64,000 nt of DNA, taken from Pseudomonas tohonis (GTDB lineage Bacteria; Pseudomonadota; Gammaproteobacteria; Pseudomonadales; Pseudomonadaceae). A program made the translations under genes and the position numbers. The stretch lies in the NCBI RefSeq assembly GCF_012767755.2, contig NZ_AP023189.1, forward strand, positions 2,606,001 through 2,670,000, given 5' to 3'. The notes under the pieces were generated by a model. It worked only from the letters and a program-made list of their open reading frames with translations. It ran no database searches and was not told the origin of the DNA. Shown here one piece after another: positions 19,055 through 28,728 of this stretch (the first letter of the stretch is position 1; every line of letters begins with the position of its first letter).

Positions 19055-19969
19055 TCACTCGCCGGGTTCCGCAGGCCCCTGGCGATTCCAGTCGCGCAGG
19101 TGCAGCAGCGCGTCGGCCAGGGCCTGAGCGGCGGTGGAAAGCGTGTGCCCGGCGAGCCACAGCAGGCCCACGCGACGCTCGATCTGCGGGTCGCGCAGGG
19201 CGATGCAGCGGGCGCCCAGTTCCTCCATCTGCTGGATGCACAGGCTGGGCACCGCGCTCACGCCCAGGCCCTGGGCGACCATGCGCCCGACCGTCACCAA
19301 CTGGTGGCTCTCCAGGGCCACCGGCAGCCGGCCGTGCCGCGCCGCCACCCGCTCCTCCAGCAGCAGGCGCACGGCGGAGGGACGTTGCAGGGTGATGAAG
19401 GGCTCGCCCAGCAGCTCCGCCCAGCTCACTTCCCGGCGCTCGGCCAGCGGGCAATCGCCGGGCACCACGGCGACGAAACGGTCGCTGTAGAAGGGCGTGA
19501 AGGCCAGGCCGTCGAGGGACTCCGGCTCGAAGGCGATGCCTAGCTCGACACGGTGGTTGCGCACCATCTCCAGCACCTGTTCGTTGATCACGTCGTGCAC
19601 CGCGACGTTGACCTTCGGGTGGCGGTCGCGGAAGGCCTTGAGGCCCACCGGCAGCAGGTTGCCGGCGAAGGAGGGCATGGCGGCGATGGCCACCTTGCCC
19701 AGTTGCAGGGTGAAGTGCTGGCGCAGCAGCTCCTCGGCGTTGTCCCAGTCCGCCAGCAGGCGCCGGGCGATGGGCAGCAGGGTCTCGCCCTCCGGCGTAA
19801 GCGCCACGCTGCGGGTGGTGCGCACCAGCAACTGGCCGCCGAGCGATTCCTCCAGGTTCTTGATCGCCAGGGACAGCGCCGGCTGGGACAGGTGCAGGCG
19901 CTCGCAGGCCTGGGCGAAGCTCAGGCTCTGGGCGACGGCGAGGAAGGCACGCAGTTGCTTGACGGTCAT
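19055..19969 (-). CDS. dhcR: LysR-family regulator DhcR
   Basis: A 304 aa LysR protein (MTVKQLRAFLAVAQSLSFAQACERLHLSQPALSLAIKNLEES) with a normal effector domain. It is transcribed divergently from dhcA, with a 122 bp AT-rich shared region. The position between aacS and dhcA matches the regulator named DhcR in P. aeruginosa. It presumably activates dhcAB in response to a carnitine or short-chain ketoacid intermediate. The start was chosen at the ATG giving the canonical LysR N-terminus; a longer frame adds 35 residues with no conserved features. Confidence 0.8.
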   Translation of the reverse strand: MTVKQLRAFLAVAQSLSFAQACERLHLSQPALSLAIKNLEESLGGQLLVRTTRSVALTPEGETLLPIARRLLADWDNAEELLRQHFTLQLGKVAIAAMPSFAGNLLPVGLKAFRDRHPKVNVAVHDVINEQVLEMVRNHRVELGIAFEPESLDGLAFTPFYSDRFVAVVPGDCPLAERREVSWAELLGEPFITLQRPSAVRLLLEERVAARHGRLPVALESHQLVTVGRMVAQGLGVSAVPSLCIQQMEELGARCIALRDPQIERRVGLLWLAGHTLSTAAQALADALLHLRDWNRQGPAEPGE

Positions 19970-20091
19970 TGATTTGTTTTGCCGATCAATAGCGAGGAAA
20001 AACAAAATTAACAAATGAGTCGAACGAGGAGAAGCTTGGGCCCACTCGCCGGCCATGCGCCGGGCCAAAGACAATCACAAGAGGCAGCACC

Positions 20092-20787
20092 ATGAGTGGA
20101 CTCGACAAGCGCGTAGGCAGCTACGAGGAAGCCCTCGAAGGGCTCACCGACGGCATGACCGTCCTCGCCGGGGGCTTCGGCCTGTGCGGCATCCCCGAGA
20201 ACCTGATCGCCGAGATCCGCTGCCGTGGCGTGCGCGACCTCACCGTGGTCTCCAACAACTGCGGCGTCGATGGCTTCGGCCTCGGCGTGCTGCTGGAAGA
20301 CCGGCAGATCCGCAAGATGATCGCCTCCTACGTCGGCGAGAACGCCCTGTTCGAGCAGCAGCTGCTCAGCGGCGAACTGGAAGTCGAGCTCACCCCCCAG
20401 GGCTCCCTCGCCGAGAAGCTGCGCGCCGGCGGCGCCGGCATCCCCGCCTTCTACACCGCCACCGGCTACGGCACCCCGGTCGCCGAAGGCAAGGAGGCCC
20501 GCGAATTCAACGGCCGCCCCTACATCCTCGAGCCGGCCATCACCGGCGACTTCGCCATCGTCAAGGGCTGGAAGGCCGACCGCTACGGCAACGTGATCTA
20601 CCGCCACACCGCACAGAACTTCAACCCGGTGGTGGCCACCGCCGGCCGCATCACCGTGGTCGAGGTGGAGGAGATCGTCGAGCCCGGCGAGCTGGACCCG
20701 AGCCAGATCCACACCCCGGGCATCTACGTCGATCGCATCATTCAGGGCACCTTCGAGAAGCGCATCGAAAAGCGCACCACTCGCTGA
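20092..20787 (+). CDS. dhcA: CoA-transferase subunit A (DhcA, dehydrocarnitine/3-oxoacid type)
   Basis: A 231 aa alpha subunit of a family I CoA-transferase. Such enzymes move CoA from succinyl- or acetyl-CoA to a 3-oxoacid. Visible motifs are [20 protein letters not shown] (the Gly-rich signature), [42 protein letters not shown] and [30 protein letters not shown]. The beta subunit gene follows 30 bp downstream. In P. aeruginosa the corresponding pair acts on dehydrocarnitine during carnitine catabolism; this assignment rests on gene order and regulator pairing. Confidence 0.88.
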   Translation: MSGLDKRVGSYEEALEGLTDGMTVLAGGFGLCGIPENLIAEIRCRGVRDLTVVSNNCGVDGFGLGVLLEDRQIRKMIASYVGENALFEQQLLSGELEVELTPQGSLAEKLRAGGAGIPAFYTATGYGTPVAEGKEAREFNGRPYILEPAITGDFAIVKGWKADRYGNVIYRHTAQNFNPVVATAGRITVVEVEEIVEPGELDPSQIHTPGIYVDRIIQGTFEKRIEKRTTR

Positions 20788-20817
20788 CCACGACAAGAAG
20801 AATCCGAGGAAAACGAC

Positions 20818-21474
20818 ATGGCACTGACCCGCGAACAGATGGCCCAGCGCGTGGCCCGCGAACTGAAGGACGGCTACTACGTGAACCTGGGGATCGGCAT
20901 CCCCACCCTGGTGGCCAACTACGTGCCCGAGGGCATGGAAGTGATGCTGCAATCCGAGAACGGCCTGCTGGGCATGGGCGCCTTCCCCACCGAGGAGGAA
21001 GTCGACGCCGACATGATCAACGCCGGCAAGCAGACGGTCACCGCCAGCAAGGGCGCGGCGATCTTCGACTCCGCCGAATCCTTCGCCATGATCCGTGGCG
21101 GCCACGTCGACCTCACGGTGCTGGGCGCCTTCGAGGTGGACGTGCAGGGCAACATCGCCTCCTGGATGATCCCCGGCAAGCTGGTCAAGGGCATGGGCGG
21201 CGCGATGGACCTGGTGGCCGGCGCCGACAACATCATCGTCACCATGACCCACGCCTCCAAGGACGGCGAGTCCAAGCTGCTCAAGCATTGCAGCCTGCCG
21301 CTCACCGGCTGCCGCTGCATCCGCAAGGTGCTCACCGACCTGGCCTACCTGGAGATCGAGGACGGCGCCTTCATCCTCCGCGAGCGCGCCCCGGGCGTCA
21401 GCATCGAGGAGATCGTCGCCAAGACCGCCGGCAAGCTGATCGTCCCGGATGACGTGATCGAAATGAGCTTCTGA
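20818..21474 (+). CDS. dhcB: CoA-transferase subunit B (DhcB)
   Basis: A 218 aa beta subunit of the same CoA-transferase. It contains the catalytic Glu motif SENGLLG (the Glu that forms the acyl-CoA thioester) in [17 protein letters not shown], preceded by [49 protein letters not shown] follows. Start codon with GAGGAAAACGAC upstream. It forms a functional heterodimer with DhcA. A strong hairpin with a T run follows before atoB. Confidence 0.9.
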   Translation: MALTREQMAQRVARELKDGYYVNLGIGIPTLVANYVPEGMEVMLQSENGLLGMGAFPTEEEVDADMINAGKQTVTASKGAAIFDSAESFAMIRGGHVDLTVLGAFEVDVQGNIASWMIPGKLVKGMGGAMDLVAGADNIIVTMTHASKDGESKLLKHCSLPLTGCRCIRKVLTDLAYLEIEDGAFILRERAPGVSIEEIVAKTAGKLIVPDDVIEMSF

Positions 21475-21482
21475 TTGCTCTG

Positions 21483-21533
21483 CCGCCCCGCGGACGAAAC
21501 GCCACGCACGCTTCGTCCACGGGGCGGTCTTTT
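21483..21533 (+). terminator. Hairpin terminator between dhcB and atoB
   Basis: CCGCCCCG pairs with CGGGGCGG, reinforced by an inner GGACGAA/TTCGTCC stem, and is followed by TCTTTT. It sits 48 bp before the atoB ATG, so it probably attenuates read-through from dhcAB. Confidence 0.7.
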
Positions 21534-21580
21534 GTTCATCGGCCATGCCCGTGCGGCGTGGCCCCGCAGGAGAACCGAAC

Positions 21581-22759
<1,179 letters not shown>

Positions 22760-23043
22760 GCCTCCAGTCGGGCCGAGGAACCCGGCCCGACGCATCACCC
22801 GGCCCAGCCTCCCGTGCTGGGCTCCGCTGCGCCCGGTGACGACCTACGGATAAAGGTTGCGCCGGGAATTGCATCACGCACCGCACCGCTCACCGAGCGG
22901 CGCAAGACGCATTCCACGCCCTGGGGCGTGGCGTCGTCGTTTCAGGCAAACAGGGGGCAAAGACCCTCGTGCTGGTTCCAACCCTTATCCGGTGCCCGGC
23001 CCCGGCCGTGCCATGCCGACAAGAATAAAAGTGAGGTAGACCG

Positions 23044-24462
23044 ATGGTCACGCAACTCGAAGAAAGCCGTTCCGCCCGTTTCGCCATGCGCTGCTCAGCC
23101 TGGGCCGAGCGCTGGTTCCCTGACTCCTGGGTATTCGCCGCGCTGGCGGTCCTGATCGTCACCGTCGCCGTGCTGGCCATGGGCGCACCCGCCAGCGCCA
23201 CGGCCAAGGCCTTCGGTGACGGGTTCTGGAGCCTGATCCCCTTCACCATGCAGATGGCCTTCGTGGTCATCGGCGGCTATGTGGTCGCCAGCTCCGGCCC
23301 GGCATCGCGGCTCATCGACCTGCTGGCGCGGGTGCCGAAGAACGGCCGCTCGGCGGTGGCCTGGGTGGCGCTGATCTCCATGCTCGCCTCGCTGCTCAAC
23401 TGGGGCCTGTCCCTGGTGTTCGGCGGCCTGCTGGTGCGCGCCCTGGCCCGCCGTGAAGACATCAAGATGGACTACCGCGCCGCCGGTGCCGCCGCCTACC
23501 TCGGCCTGGGCGCCGTGTGGGCACTGGGGCTGTCGTCCTCCGCCGCGCAGTTGCAGGCCAACCCGGCCAGCCTGCCGCCGTCCATCCTCGCCATCACCGG
23601 CGTGATCCCCTTCACCGAGACCATCTTCCTCTGGCAATCGGGCGTGATGCTGCTGGCGCTGATCCTGGTGTCCCTTGCCATCGCCTACATGACCGCGCCC
23701 AGCGCGGCCAGCGCCCGTGACGCCAAGGCCTGTGGCGTGGACCCGAGCTTCACCGCGCCGCCTCAGCCCAAGCCGACCCGCCCGGGCGAGTGGCTGGAGC
23801 ACAGCCCGTTGCTGATCATCATGCTGGTGGTGCTGGCCGGTGGCTGGCTGGCCCAGGAGTTCGCCAGCAAGCCGGCGATCACCGCCATCTCCGGGCTCAA
23901 CACCTACAACCTGCTGTTCATCATGGCCGGCGCACTGCTGCACTGGCGCCCGCGCAGCTTCCTCGACGCCGTGGCCCGCGCCGTGCCGACCACCACCGGG
24001 GTGCTGATCCAGTTCCCGCTGTACGGCTCCATCGCCGCGCTGATGACCACCGTCAACGGCAGCGACGGCCAGACCCTGGCGCACCACATCTCCACCTTCT
24101 TCGTGCAGATCGCCTCCCACGACACTTACGCGCTGCTGATGGGCGTGTACTCCGCCGTGCTGGGCTTCTTCATTCCCTCCGGTGGCGGCAAGTGGATCAT
24201 CGAGGCGCCCTACGTGATGCAGGTGGCCAACGAGCTGCGCTACCACCTGGGCTGGTCGGTGCAGATCTACAACGCCGCCGAGGCGCTGCCGAACCTGATC
24301 AACCCCTTCTACATGCTGCCCCTGCTGGGCGTGCTGGGCCTGAAGGCGCGCGACCTGATCGGCTTCTCCTTCGTCCAGCTGCTGGTGCACACCCCACTGG
24401 TGCTGGTGCTGCTGTGGGCCCTGGGCACCACCCTGGAATACGTGCCGCCGGTGATGCCGTGA
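23044..24462 (+). CDS. atoE: AtoE-type short-chain fatty acid transporter
   Basis: A 472 aa inner-membrane protein with about 12 hydrophobic helices. It belongs to the AtoE (SCFA transporter) family: WFPDSWVFAALAVLIVTVAVLAMG at the start, NWGLSLVFGGLLVRALARRED, GVYSAVLGFFIPSGGGKWIIEAPYVM and NAAEALPNLINPFYMLPLLGVLGLKARDLIGF. It probably imports short-chain acids such as acetoacetate or butyrate for the adjacent dhc/ato/aacS enzymes. There is 284 bp between atoB and this start with no gene. In P. aeruginosa I recall bdhA next; here the AT-rich lasso cluster occupies that place. Confidence 0.88.
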   Translation: MVTQLEESRSARFAMRCSAWAERWFPDSWVFAALAVLIVTVAVLAMGAPASATAKAFGDGFWSLIPFTMQMAFVVIGGYVVASSGPASRLIDLLARVPKNGRSAVAWVALISMLASLLNWGLSLVFGGLLVRALARREDIKMDYRAAGAAAYLGLGAVWALGLSSSAAQLQANPASLPPSILAITGVIPFTETIFLWQSGVMLLALILVSLAIAYMTAPSAASARDAKACGVDPSFTAPPQPKPTRPGEWLEHSPLLIIMLVVLAGGWLAQEFASKPAITAISGLNTYNLLFIMAGALLHWRPRSFLDAVARAVPTTTGVLIQFPLYGSIAALMTTVNGSDGQTLAHHISTFFVQIASHDTYALLMGVYSAVLGFFIPSGGGKWIIEAPYVMQVANELRYHLGWSVQIYNAAEALPNLINPFYMLPLLGVLGLKARDLIGFSFVQLLVHTPLVLVLLWALGTTLEYVPPVMP

Positions 24463-24508
24463 TGGGGAAAGGCGAGGTTAGGTAAACAGCGATGGATGTT
24501 GGGCGCAG

Positions 24509-26200
24509 TCAACGCTGCGCCCAATCCGATTCTGCTTCATTGAAGCTCTCGGCGTGTGTCATAAGTTCTATACGCACTATCTCATCCGCCATTTCTATGA
24601 TGGAGCCTTGATGGCTGGCAAAGATCAAAGTACCACCCTGTGACCTAAGGAAACGAAGCGCTTTTTTTGCAGTGTTTTCATCTAGAGCGGAAGTTGGTTC
24701 ATCGAGAATAATTATACGTTTCTGACGTAATACTGCTCTGGCAATGCCAATTCGCTGTTGCTCCCCCCCTGAAAGTGAACGGTTTTCTCCACCGACAGCT
24801 ATGTCTAGGCTATTTGTGCTGACATCGTCGCTCAGGTGAAGGTCTAGTGCGTCAATTACTTCAATCAGCTCGCTGTCATCCACCACCCTGTCCGTGCCGT
24901 AAAGCAGGTTTTCACGAACCGTTCCCGAAAAGATGAATGGGGTTTGTTGGACAACGCTTATTTGGTCAATTACCGCATCGGACGAAAGGGTCTTCAGGTC
25001 CGCCCCGAAGAGGGCTATGGAACCTGTATAGGTGCGATTTAACCCGATCATACTATTGATTAATGTTGTCTTTCCGCTGCCGGAAGGGCCGCAGATTGCG
25101 TAGGTCTTTCCGAGCTGGATGTTGGTGGACAGTGGTTTGATATGCTCGGTTTGATATTTGTCTATCTTGAACAATATAGAGGATTTTTTGCACTGAGTTG
25201 TACCGCTTGGAGAGGGGGCGGTGAGCTTGAAATATTTGAGGCCGGCCTCCAGTGCAAGATGATCTCTCTTCAGGCCGACTAAGGAGCTGGCGATTACTGC
25301 GAATGGGGCTGTTAGCTGGACGACATAGGAGACCACCATCACAAAGTCGCCGACCGAGAATTGGTTATTAAGTGTAAGGTTGGCCGATGTAAGGGTGAAT
25401 GCGAGGAGGGTCATACCGATCGCAATGACTTGCAAGCTTAGTAGGAGAGCCATTCGTGAGTTTGCTTTGAAGATAGCCTTTGTATAATTATGAATGACGC
25501 TTTTGATTTTTCTTGATTCTCTAGGTTGCGAGGCGTTTATAAGTATTTCGTTGGTTGCATCAATTTTTTCAGACAGGAACTCAGTAAGTTCATTTACTGC
25601 ATTGAAACAGTCCAGGTGCACGTCTTCTGTTCTTTGTGATACCCATATTGCGATAAGAAATAGCAGGGTGATGGAAACTAAAAATGCGAAGGAGAAGGCT
25701 AGGCTCGTTGATTTCCACAAGATGATGAATACAAGAATTAATTCGAAGGCTAATGGTGCTAGAGTCCAGAATAGTGTTTGATTGATTTGTCCAAAACTTG
25801 TCATTGATCTGTCAAAATCTGAAAGAATCTCTCCCTTTGTTAGGATTTTATGATTTTCTGGGGTGAGCTTTAAGAAGCATTCGAATAGTGATCTATAAAA
25901 AGACGCATCGCAGCGTACCATGACATAAGAGGTTGCTATGCTTTTGAGCCATTCCATTGCATTGCTGACTGTCCAGGCTAGTGCATAGGCAGAGACAACT
26001 ATATATAAAAGGCTTCTCTCGGTAGAAGAGTTGCTCAGTAAATTTGCTGACTCCCTCAAAAGTAGCGGTACGATAGAGCTGAACGCGGAAATGAATAAAA
26101 TAATAGCAAGTACTAATGAGAAGTCTCTGAAGAATGCCGGGTATTTTTGTTTAGTTATGTCGAGCGCGTTACGGTAGGAATGAGATAGTTTGGTGCTCAT
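24509..26200 (-). CDS. Lasso peptide ABC exporter (D protein, McjD-like)
   Basis: A 563 aa half-size ABC exporter. The N-terminal membrane domain has about six hydrophobic helices (residues 25-305). The nucleotide-binding domain has Walker A GPSGSGKT (371-378), Q-loop VVQQTPF, signature LSGGEQQ (476-482) and Walker B IIILDEPTSALDE. McjD-type proteins export the mature lasso peptide and give self-immunity. The start lies 21 nt after the B gene. The last codons overlap a perfect 10 bp hairpin (24499-24524). DNA is AT-rich with codon use unlike flanking genes, consistent with recent transfer. Confidence 0.85.
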   Translation of the reverse strand: MSTKLSHSYRNALDITKQKYPAFFRDFSLVLAIILFISAFSSIVPLLLRESANLLSNSSTERSLLYIVVSAYALAWTVSNAMEWLKSIATSYVMVRCDASFYRSLFECFLKLTPENHKILTKGEILSDFDRSMTSFGQINQTLFWTLAPLAFELILVFIILWKSTSLAFSFAFLVSITLLFLIAIWVSQRTEDVHLDCFNAVNELTEFLSEKIDATNEILINASQPRESRKIKSVIHNYTKAIFKANSRMALLLSLQVIAIGMTLLAFTLTSANLTLNNQFSVGDFVMVVSYVVQLTAPFAVIASSLVGLKRDHLALEAGLKYFKLTAPSPSGTTQCKKSSILFKIDKYQTEHIKPLSTNIQLGKTYAICGPSGSGKTTLINSMIGLNRTYTGSIALFGADLKTLSSDAVIDQISVVQQTPFIFSGTVRENLLYGTDRVVDDSELIEVIDALDLHLSDDVSTNSLDIAVGGENRSLSGGEQQRIGIARAVLRQKRIIILDEPTSALDENTAKKALRFLRSQGGTLIFASHQGSIIEMADEIVRIELMTHAESFNEAESDWAQR

Positions 26201-26221
26201 GGTCGGAATAATGATCTCTTG

Positions 26222-26896
26222 CTAGATAGAGAGGATTTCATGAAGTGATTCAGGGATTTCTTGTTTGTCGCCTATAACCAAACCGCTATCACTTTCCGTC
26301 CAGGCATGGGCAAAAAAATCATAAGTTTTTACTCCGATTTTGAGTGTGACAACCTCTCCCTTAATTGCGCAGAGAAGGAAGGTGCATATTGAATGCTGCA
26401 AGCATGATGTACTGAAAGGCAAGATTTTAGATGCCTGTTTTATGCTGGAAGATATTTGCTGAAGCTCTTTTAATTCAAGCTTGCATGTGCTGAGGCGATT
26501 TCTTTTTATCTTCCTTATAAGGTTCAGGGTTTTGTGTAGGCCAAATGTCTTTGTTGTGATGAAGGAGAGGGTTAGTGCGAGGGAGGCTTTTATGATTGAG
26601 AAAGCTGAAACTTTGGTTAAATTTGCTTTGAAGGATTGAGACCACTCGTGATTATTTAATCCAAGCTTTCTAGGAGAGCCTATATTAATGTGGGCAGTTC
26701 CTCTCTCAAGGGTTAGTATTTTACATTGTACGAGCTCTTGAAGTTCGGGTGGGTATGTGTCAAGCCTCGATTGCACAGCATGGATAACTGCTTGGGTGTC
26801 CGAGTGGCTAAGCAGCCAGTACTTGTCTCCTGGTTCGTCGAGAATTACCATTTCGTCGTTGATTACGACATGGTGCACATATTTAGAAAATTGCAT
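26222..26896 (-). CDS. Lasso peptide leader protease with fused RRE (B protein)
   Basis: A 224 aa protein fusing two functions. Residues about 1-80 (VINDEMVILDEPGDKYWLLSHSD and following) have the PqqD-like pattern of a RiPP recognition element that binds the leader. The C-terminal half is a transglutaminase-like cysteine protease of the lasso B family: Cys165 in PFSTSCLQHSICTFLLC, His197 in FFAHAWTE, and probably Asp210 in GLVIGDKQEI. The Cys-to-His spacing of 32 equals that of McjB. It should bind the precursor and cut the leader at Thr-Lys/Gly. It overlaps the upstream C gene by 14 nt, showing translational coupling. Confidence 0.85.
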   Translation of the reverse strand: MQFSKYVHHVVINDEMVILDEPGDKYWLLSHSDTQAVIHAVQSRLDTYPPELQELVQCKILTLERGTAHINIGSPRKLGLNNHEWSQSFKANLTKVSAFSIIKASLALTLSFITTKTFGLHKTLNLIRKIKRNRLSTCKLELKELQQISSSIKQASKILPFSTSCLQHSICTFLLCAIKGEVVTLKIGVKTYDFFAHAWTESDSGLVIGDKQEIPESLHEILSI

Positions 26897-28355
26897 TGCT
26901 TGTTAGTCGCTTCAATTTATTAAAGGAATACGATATTAATAGCTCAAGGTTTAGTATTTTCATCATTTCATAGTTGAGCCCTTCCGCTCCTTGCGCAGAA
27001 ATGTTATAGGCGCTCTTGAATTTAGATAAATCAATTAATTTCTCTTTCGTGCAATAGCCATTTTCTATAATGGCTAAGAGCCTTTCTCGCTGAAGGCTAA
27101 GGGCTTTTTGAAAGGAACCGGTTACAGAGCCCTTGTTATCTCTAGTGAAAAGGCCATTCCCAAACGCTTTTGCTGCGGACTTCCTGAAGGCAATCCTGCT
27201 AAGACTTGAATTGAATGCTTCAGATATCTCAAATGCTAAGGCGCATTCAATCATTGGCGAGTGGAGAAATGGGTAGAGTATTTTTTCTTCTGGCCTAGAT
27301 GGTGTTATGCAGATTTCCTCGAGCGCTTCTTGGATTATCTCCGCTCTTAGACGGTTTGTGGTTTTCGTTAAATCAGGGAGCTGGCGTTGCTTGCGATATT
27401 TCTTGATAAGAATGTTATTTTTGTGCGGCTCAGGACCTAAAAGAATTCGTTTTATTACTCTTGAGTAGCTGGTTGCGTTAAGGTCGCAGTATTCATTAAG
27501 TTTTTTGAAGAAATTATTGCCAATACAGTTACGCAATAACCTGGGGTCTGGATGCTCCAGGAAAGCATGATCGCCTCCATGCCCATCTAGAACTATAGGC
27601 GCACGACCTCCGAAGTGCTCAGTGGCGTGCCTATCTAAGATTTCTAGAATGCCGGAAAAAGCTAGAGCCGGAGACGGATAAGCTGGCAGGTTCATCGTTG
27701 AGGGGATTGTAAATAATCTGCTCTCATCAATTGGAACCAGAAGGTGCTCAATTTGTAGAATTCTCGCAATCCTACTCGACTCTGAAACGTCGGAGTTATA
27801 GCCTTCAGCTTCAGAGTACCACGTCGTTGCTACTATATTTCTGGGGTCGGCTATAGCTTTGCAGGCCGCTAAAATCGCCGTTGATTCTATACCCCCAGAA
27901 AATCTAACCGAAATATTTTGACCGCGAGTTTGCTTGCTTATTACTTCGGTAAGGGTTTCGGCTGGATCGCATCGAACTGCCTTTGGGATGTCTATAGATA
28001 TTCTTATTGAAAGGTCGGCTCTGATTTTTCCAGACGTACCCGGTGTAATGGTATAAATATTTTCCCAGATTGAATCTCCAAGCTGTTTGGTATTGTTTAA
28101 GTATCGGAGGATGGCTGGTCTGGAAAGCCTTGATTTTTCAGTGAGTATGTTAATTATTTGATTTGAAATTACTATGCGGTTTTTTGTGATTTCTATGTGA
28201 AGTATGATGTGATTATCGATAGGGTTGGTTATCGTTATATGTTCATTGCAAATGGCGATTTTTACGGTTTTTGCTAACTTGTTTTTAGTTATCTTCCAAC
28301 TTTTGAAAGAGTTTTCGCTTTCCCTTGTTATTAGTTTGATCGCCTCAAATATCAT
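26883..28355 (-). CDS. Lasso peptide macrolactam synthetase (C protein, asparagine synthetase-like)
   Basis: A 490 aa McjC-like enzyme that adenylates the ring Glu/Asp side chain and joins it to the new N-terminal amine, threading the tail. The ATP-pyrophosphatase loop is SGGIES (153-158), where the usual Asp of SGGxDS is Glu. A second motif is LDGHGGDHAF (257-266). The N-terminal region aligns in position with a glutaminase domain but has no Cys2, as in other lasso cyclases. Strongly AT-rich DNA. It lies directly downstream of the precursor gene, with a hairpin between them. Confidence 0.87.
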   Translation of the reverse strand: MIFEAIKLITRESENSFKSWKITKNKLAKTVKIAICNEHITITNPIDNHIILHIEITKNRIVISNQIINILTEKSRLSRPAILRYLNNTKQLGDSIWENIYTITPGTSGKIRADLSIRISIDIPKAVRCDPAETLTEVISKQTRGQNISVRFSGGIESTAILAACKAIADPRNIVATTWYSEAEGYNSDVSESSRIARILQIEHLLVPIDESRLFTIPSTMNLPAYPSPALAFSGILEILDRHATEHFGGRAPIVLDGHGGDHAFLEHPDPRLLRNCIGNNFFKKLNEYCDLNATSYSRVIKRILLGPEPHKNNILIKKYRKQRQLPDLTKTTNRLRAEIIQEALEEICITPSRPEEKILYPFLHSPMIECALAFEISEAFNSSLSRIAFRKSAAKAFGNGLFTRDNKGSVTGSFQKALSLQRERLLAIIENGYCTKEKLIDLSKFKSAYNISAQGAEGLNYEMMKILNLELLISYSFNKLKRLTSNAIF

Positions 28356-28383
28356 TGATCGGTATCCATTCCGTTTTTTAAAG

Positions 28384-28408
28384 GAAGACCCTCATGAAGA
28401 GGGTCTTC
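28384..28408 (-). other. Strong hairpin between lasso precursor and cyclase genes
   Basis: A perfect 10 bp stem (GAAGACCCTC/GAGGGTCTTC) with a 5 nt loop, 9 nt after the precursor stop codon. No T run follows on the minus strand, so it is not a classic terminator. It more likely stabilises the 3' end of the precursor mRNA or reduces read-through, keeping precursor levels above enzyme levels, as proposed for other RiPP operons. Confidence 0.6.
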
Positions 28409-28417
28409 TTGGCTGCG

Positions 28418-28549
28418 TTAGTTCCATTTTCCTCGATAGATCCAGAATTTCCCCTCCATAATTGCACCGCCTCCGCGCCCCTTGGTAGAGGTGCTTGCTT
28501 TGATTGTTACGAAGGAATTGGTTTTCAAAGGCCTGATTTTTTTGAACAT
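28418..28549 (-). CDS. Lasso peptide precursor (A gene, 43 aa)
   Basis: A short gene with AAAGGAG 9 nt before its ATG, 62 nt upstream of the cyclase gene on the same strand. The leader starts MFKKIRPLKT and ends STSTK, with Thr22 at the penultimate position, the known recognition residue of lasso leaders. The predicted core is GRGGGAIMEGKFWIYRGKWN (residues 24-43). Gly1 can form the macrolactam with Glu9, giving a nine-residue ring, a bulky Phe/Trp/Tyr-containing loop-tail suitable as steric plugs, and a basic charge. Family logic and position make this a confident call. The exact cleavage site and bioactivity are inferred. Confidence 0.85.
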   Translation of the reverse strand: MFKKIRPLKTNSFVTIKASTSTKGRGGGAIMEGKFWIYRGKWN

Positions 28550-28569
28550 TAGAATTCACTCCTTTAACT

Positions 28570-28584
28570 GCATCACTGTGATGC
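28570..28584 (-). promoter_or_regulatory. Perfect palindrome just upstream of the lasso precursor
   Basis: GCATCAC-T-GTGATGC, a 7 bp inverted repeat about 20 nt before the precursor start and next to its ribosome binding site. It could be an operator for an unlinked regulator or a small 5' UTR hairpin affecting translation. No regulator gene lies in the island. Confidence 0.4.
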
Positions 28585-28717
28585 CACTTGATGCTCTTTT
28601 AAAAGGATATGAATTTCAGCGGGTGGCGGCTTATGAAGACTGGCGAAAGGTAGTGGTGTTGCTTGCGAATTTTCTTAGGGTTGTGATTGGAGATGGAAAA
28701 ATACTTGGCGTGTAGAC

Positions 28718-28728
28718 TTTTTATAACA
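28718..28728 (-). promoter_or_regulatory. Candidate extended -10 promoter for the lasso operon
   Basis: The minus strand reads TGTTATAAA (TG-n-TATAAA, 28728-28720), an extended -10 pattern. No convincing -35 box is seen 17 bp upstream. It would give a leader RNA of roughly 165 nt before the precursor ATG, including the palindrome at 28570. Confidence 0.3.

Noticed and set aside
24499..24524. Perfect 10 bp hairpin between atoE and the lasso exporter as a terminator
   Set aside because: Neither strand has a following T run and it overlaps the exporter's last codons; recorded as a possible island boundary mark instead.
28418..28549. Alternative lasso core starting at Gly26 with a seven-residue ring to Glu32
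   Set aside because: This would put Gly rather than Thr at the penultimate leader position; the Gly24 start has Thr22 in place and gives a normal nine-residue ring.
28482..28715. 77-codon plus-strand frame over the lasso precursor
   Set aside because: It is antisense to the precursor and its promoter region, with no ribosome binding site or recognisable motif; AT-rich DNA leaves it open by chance.
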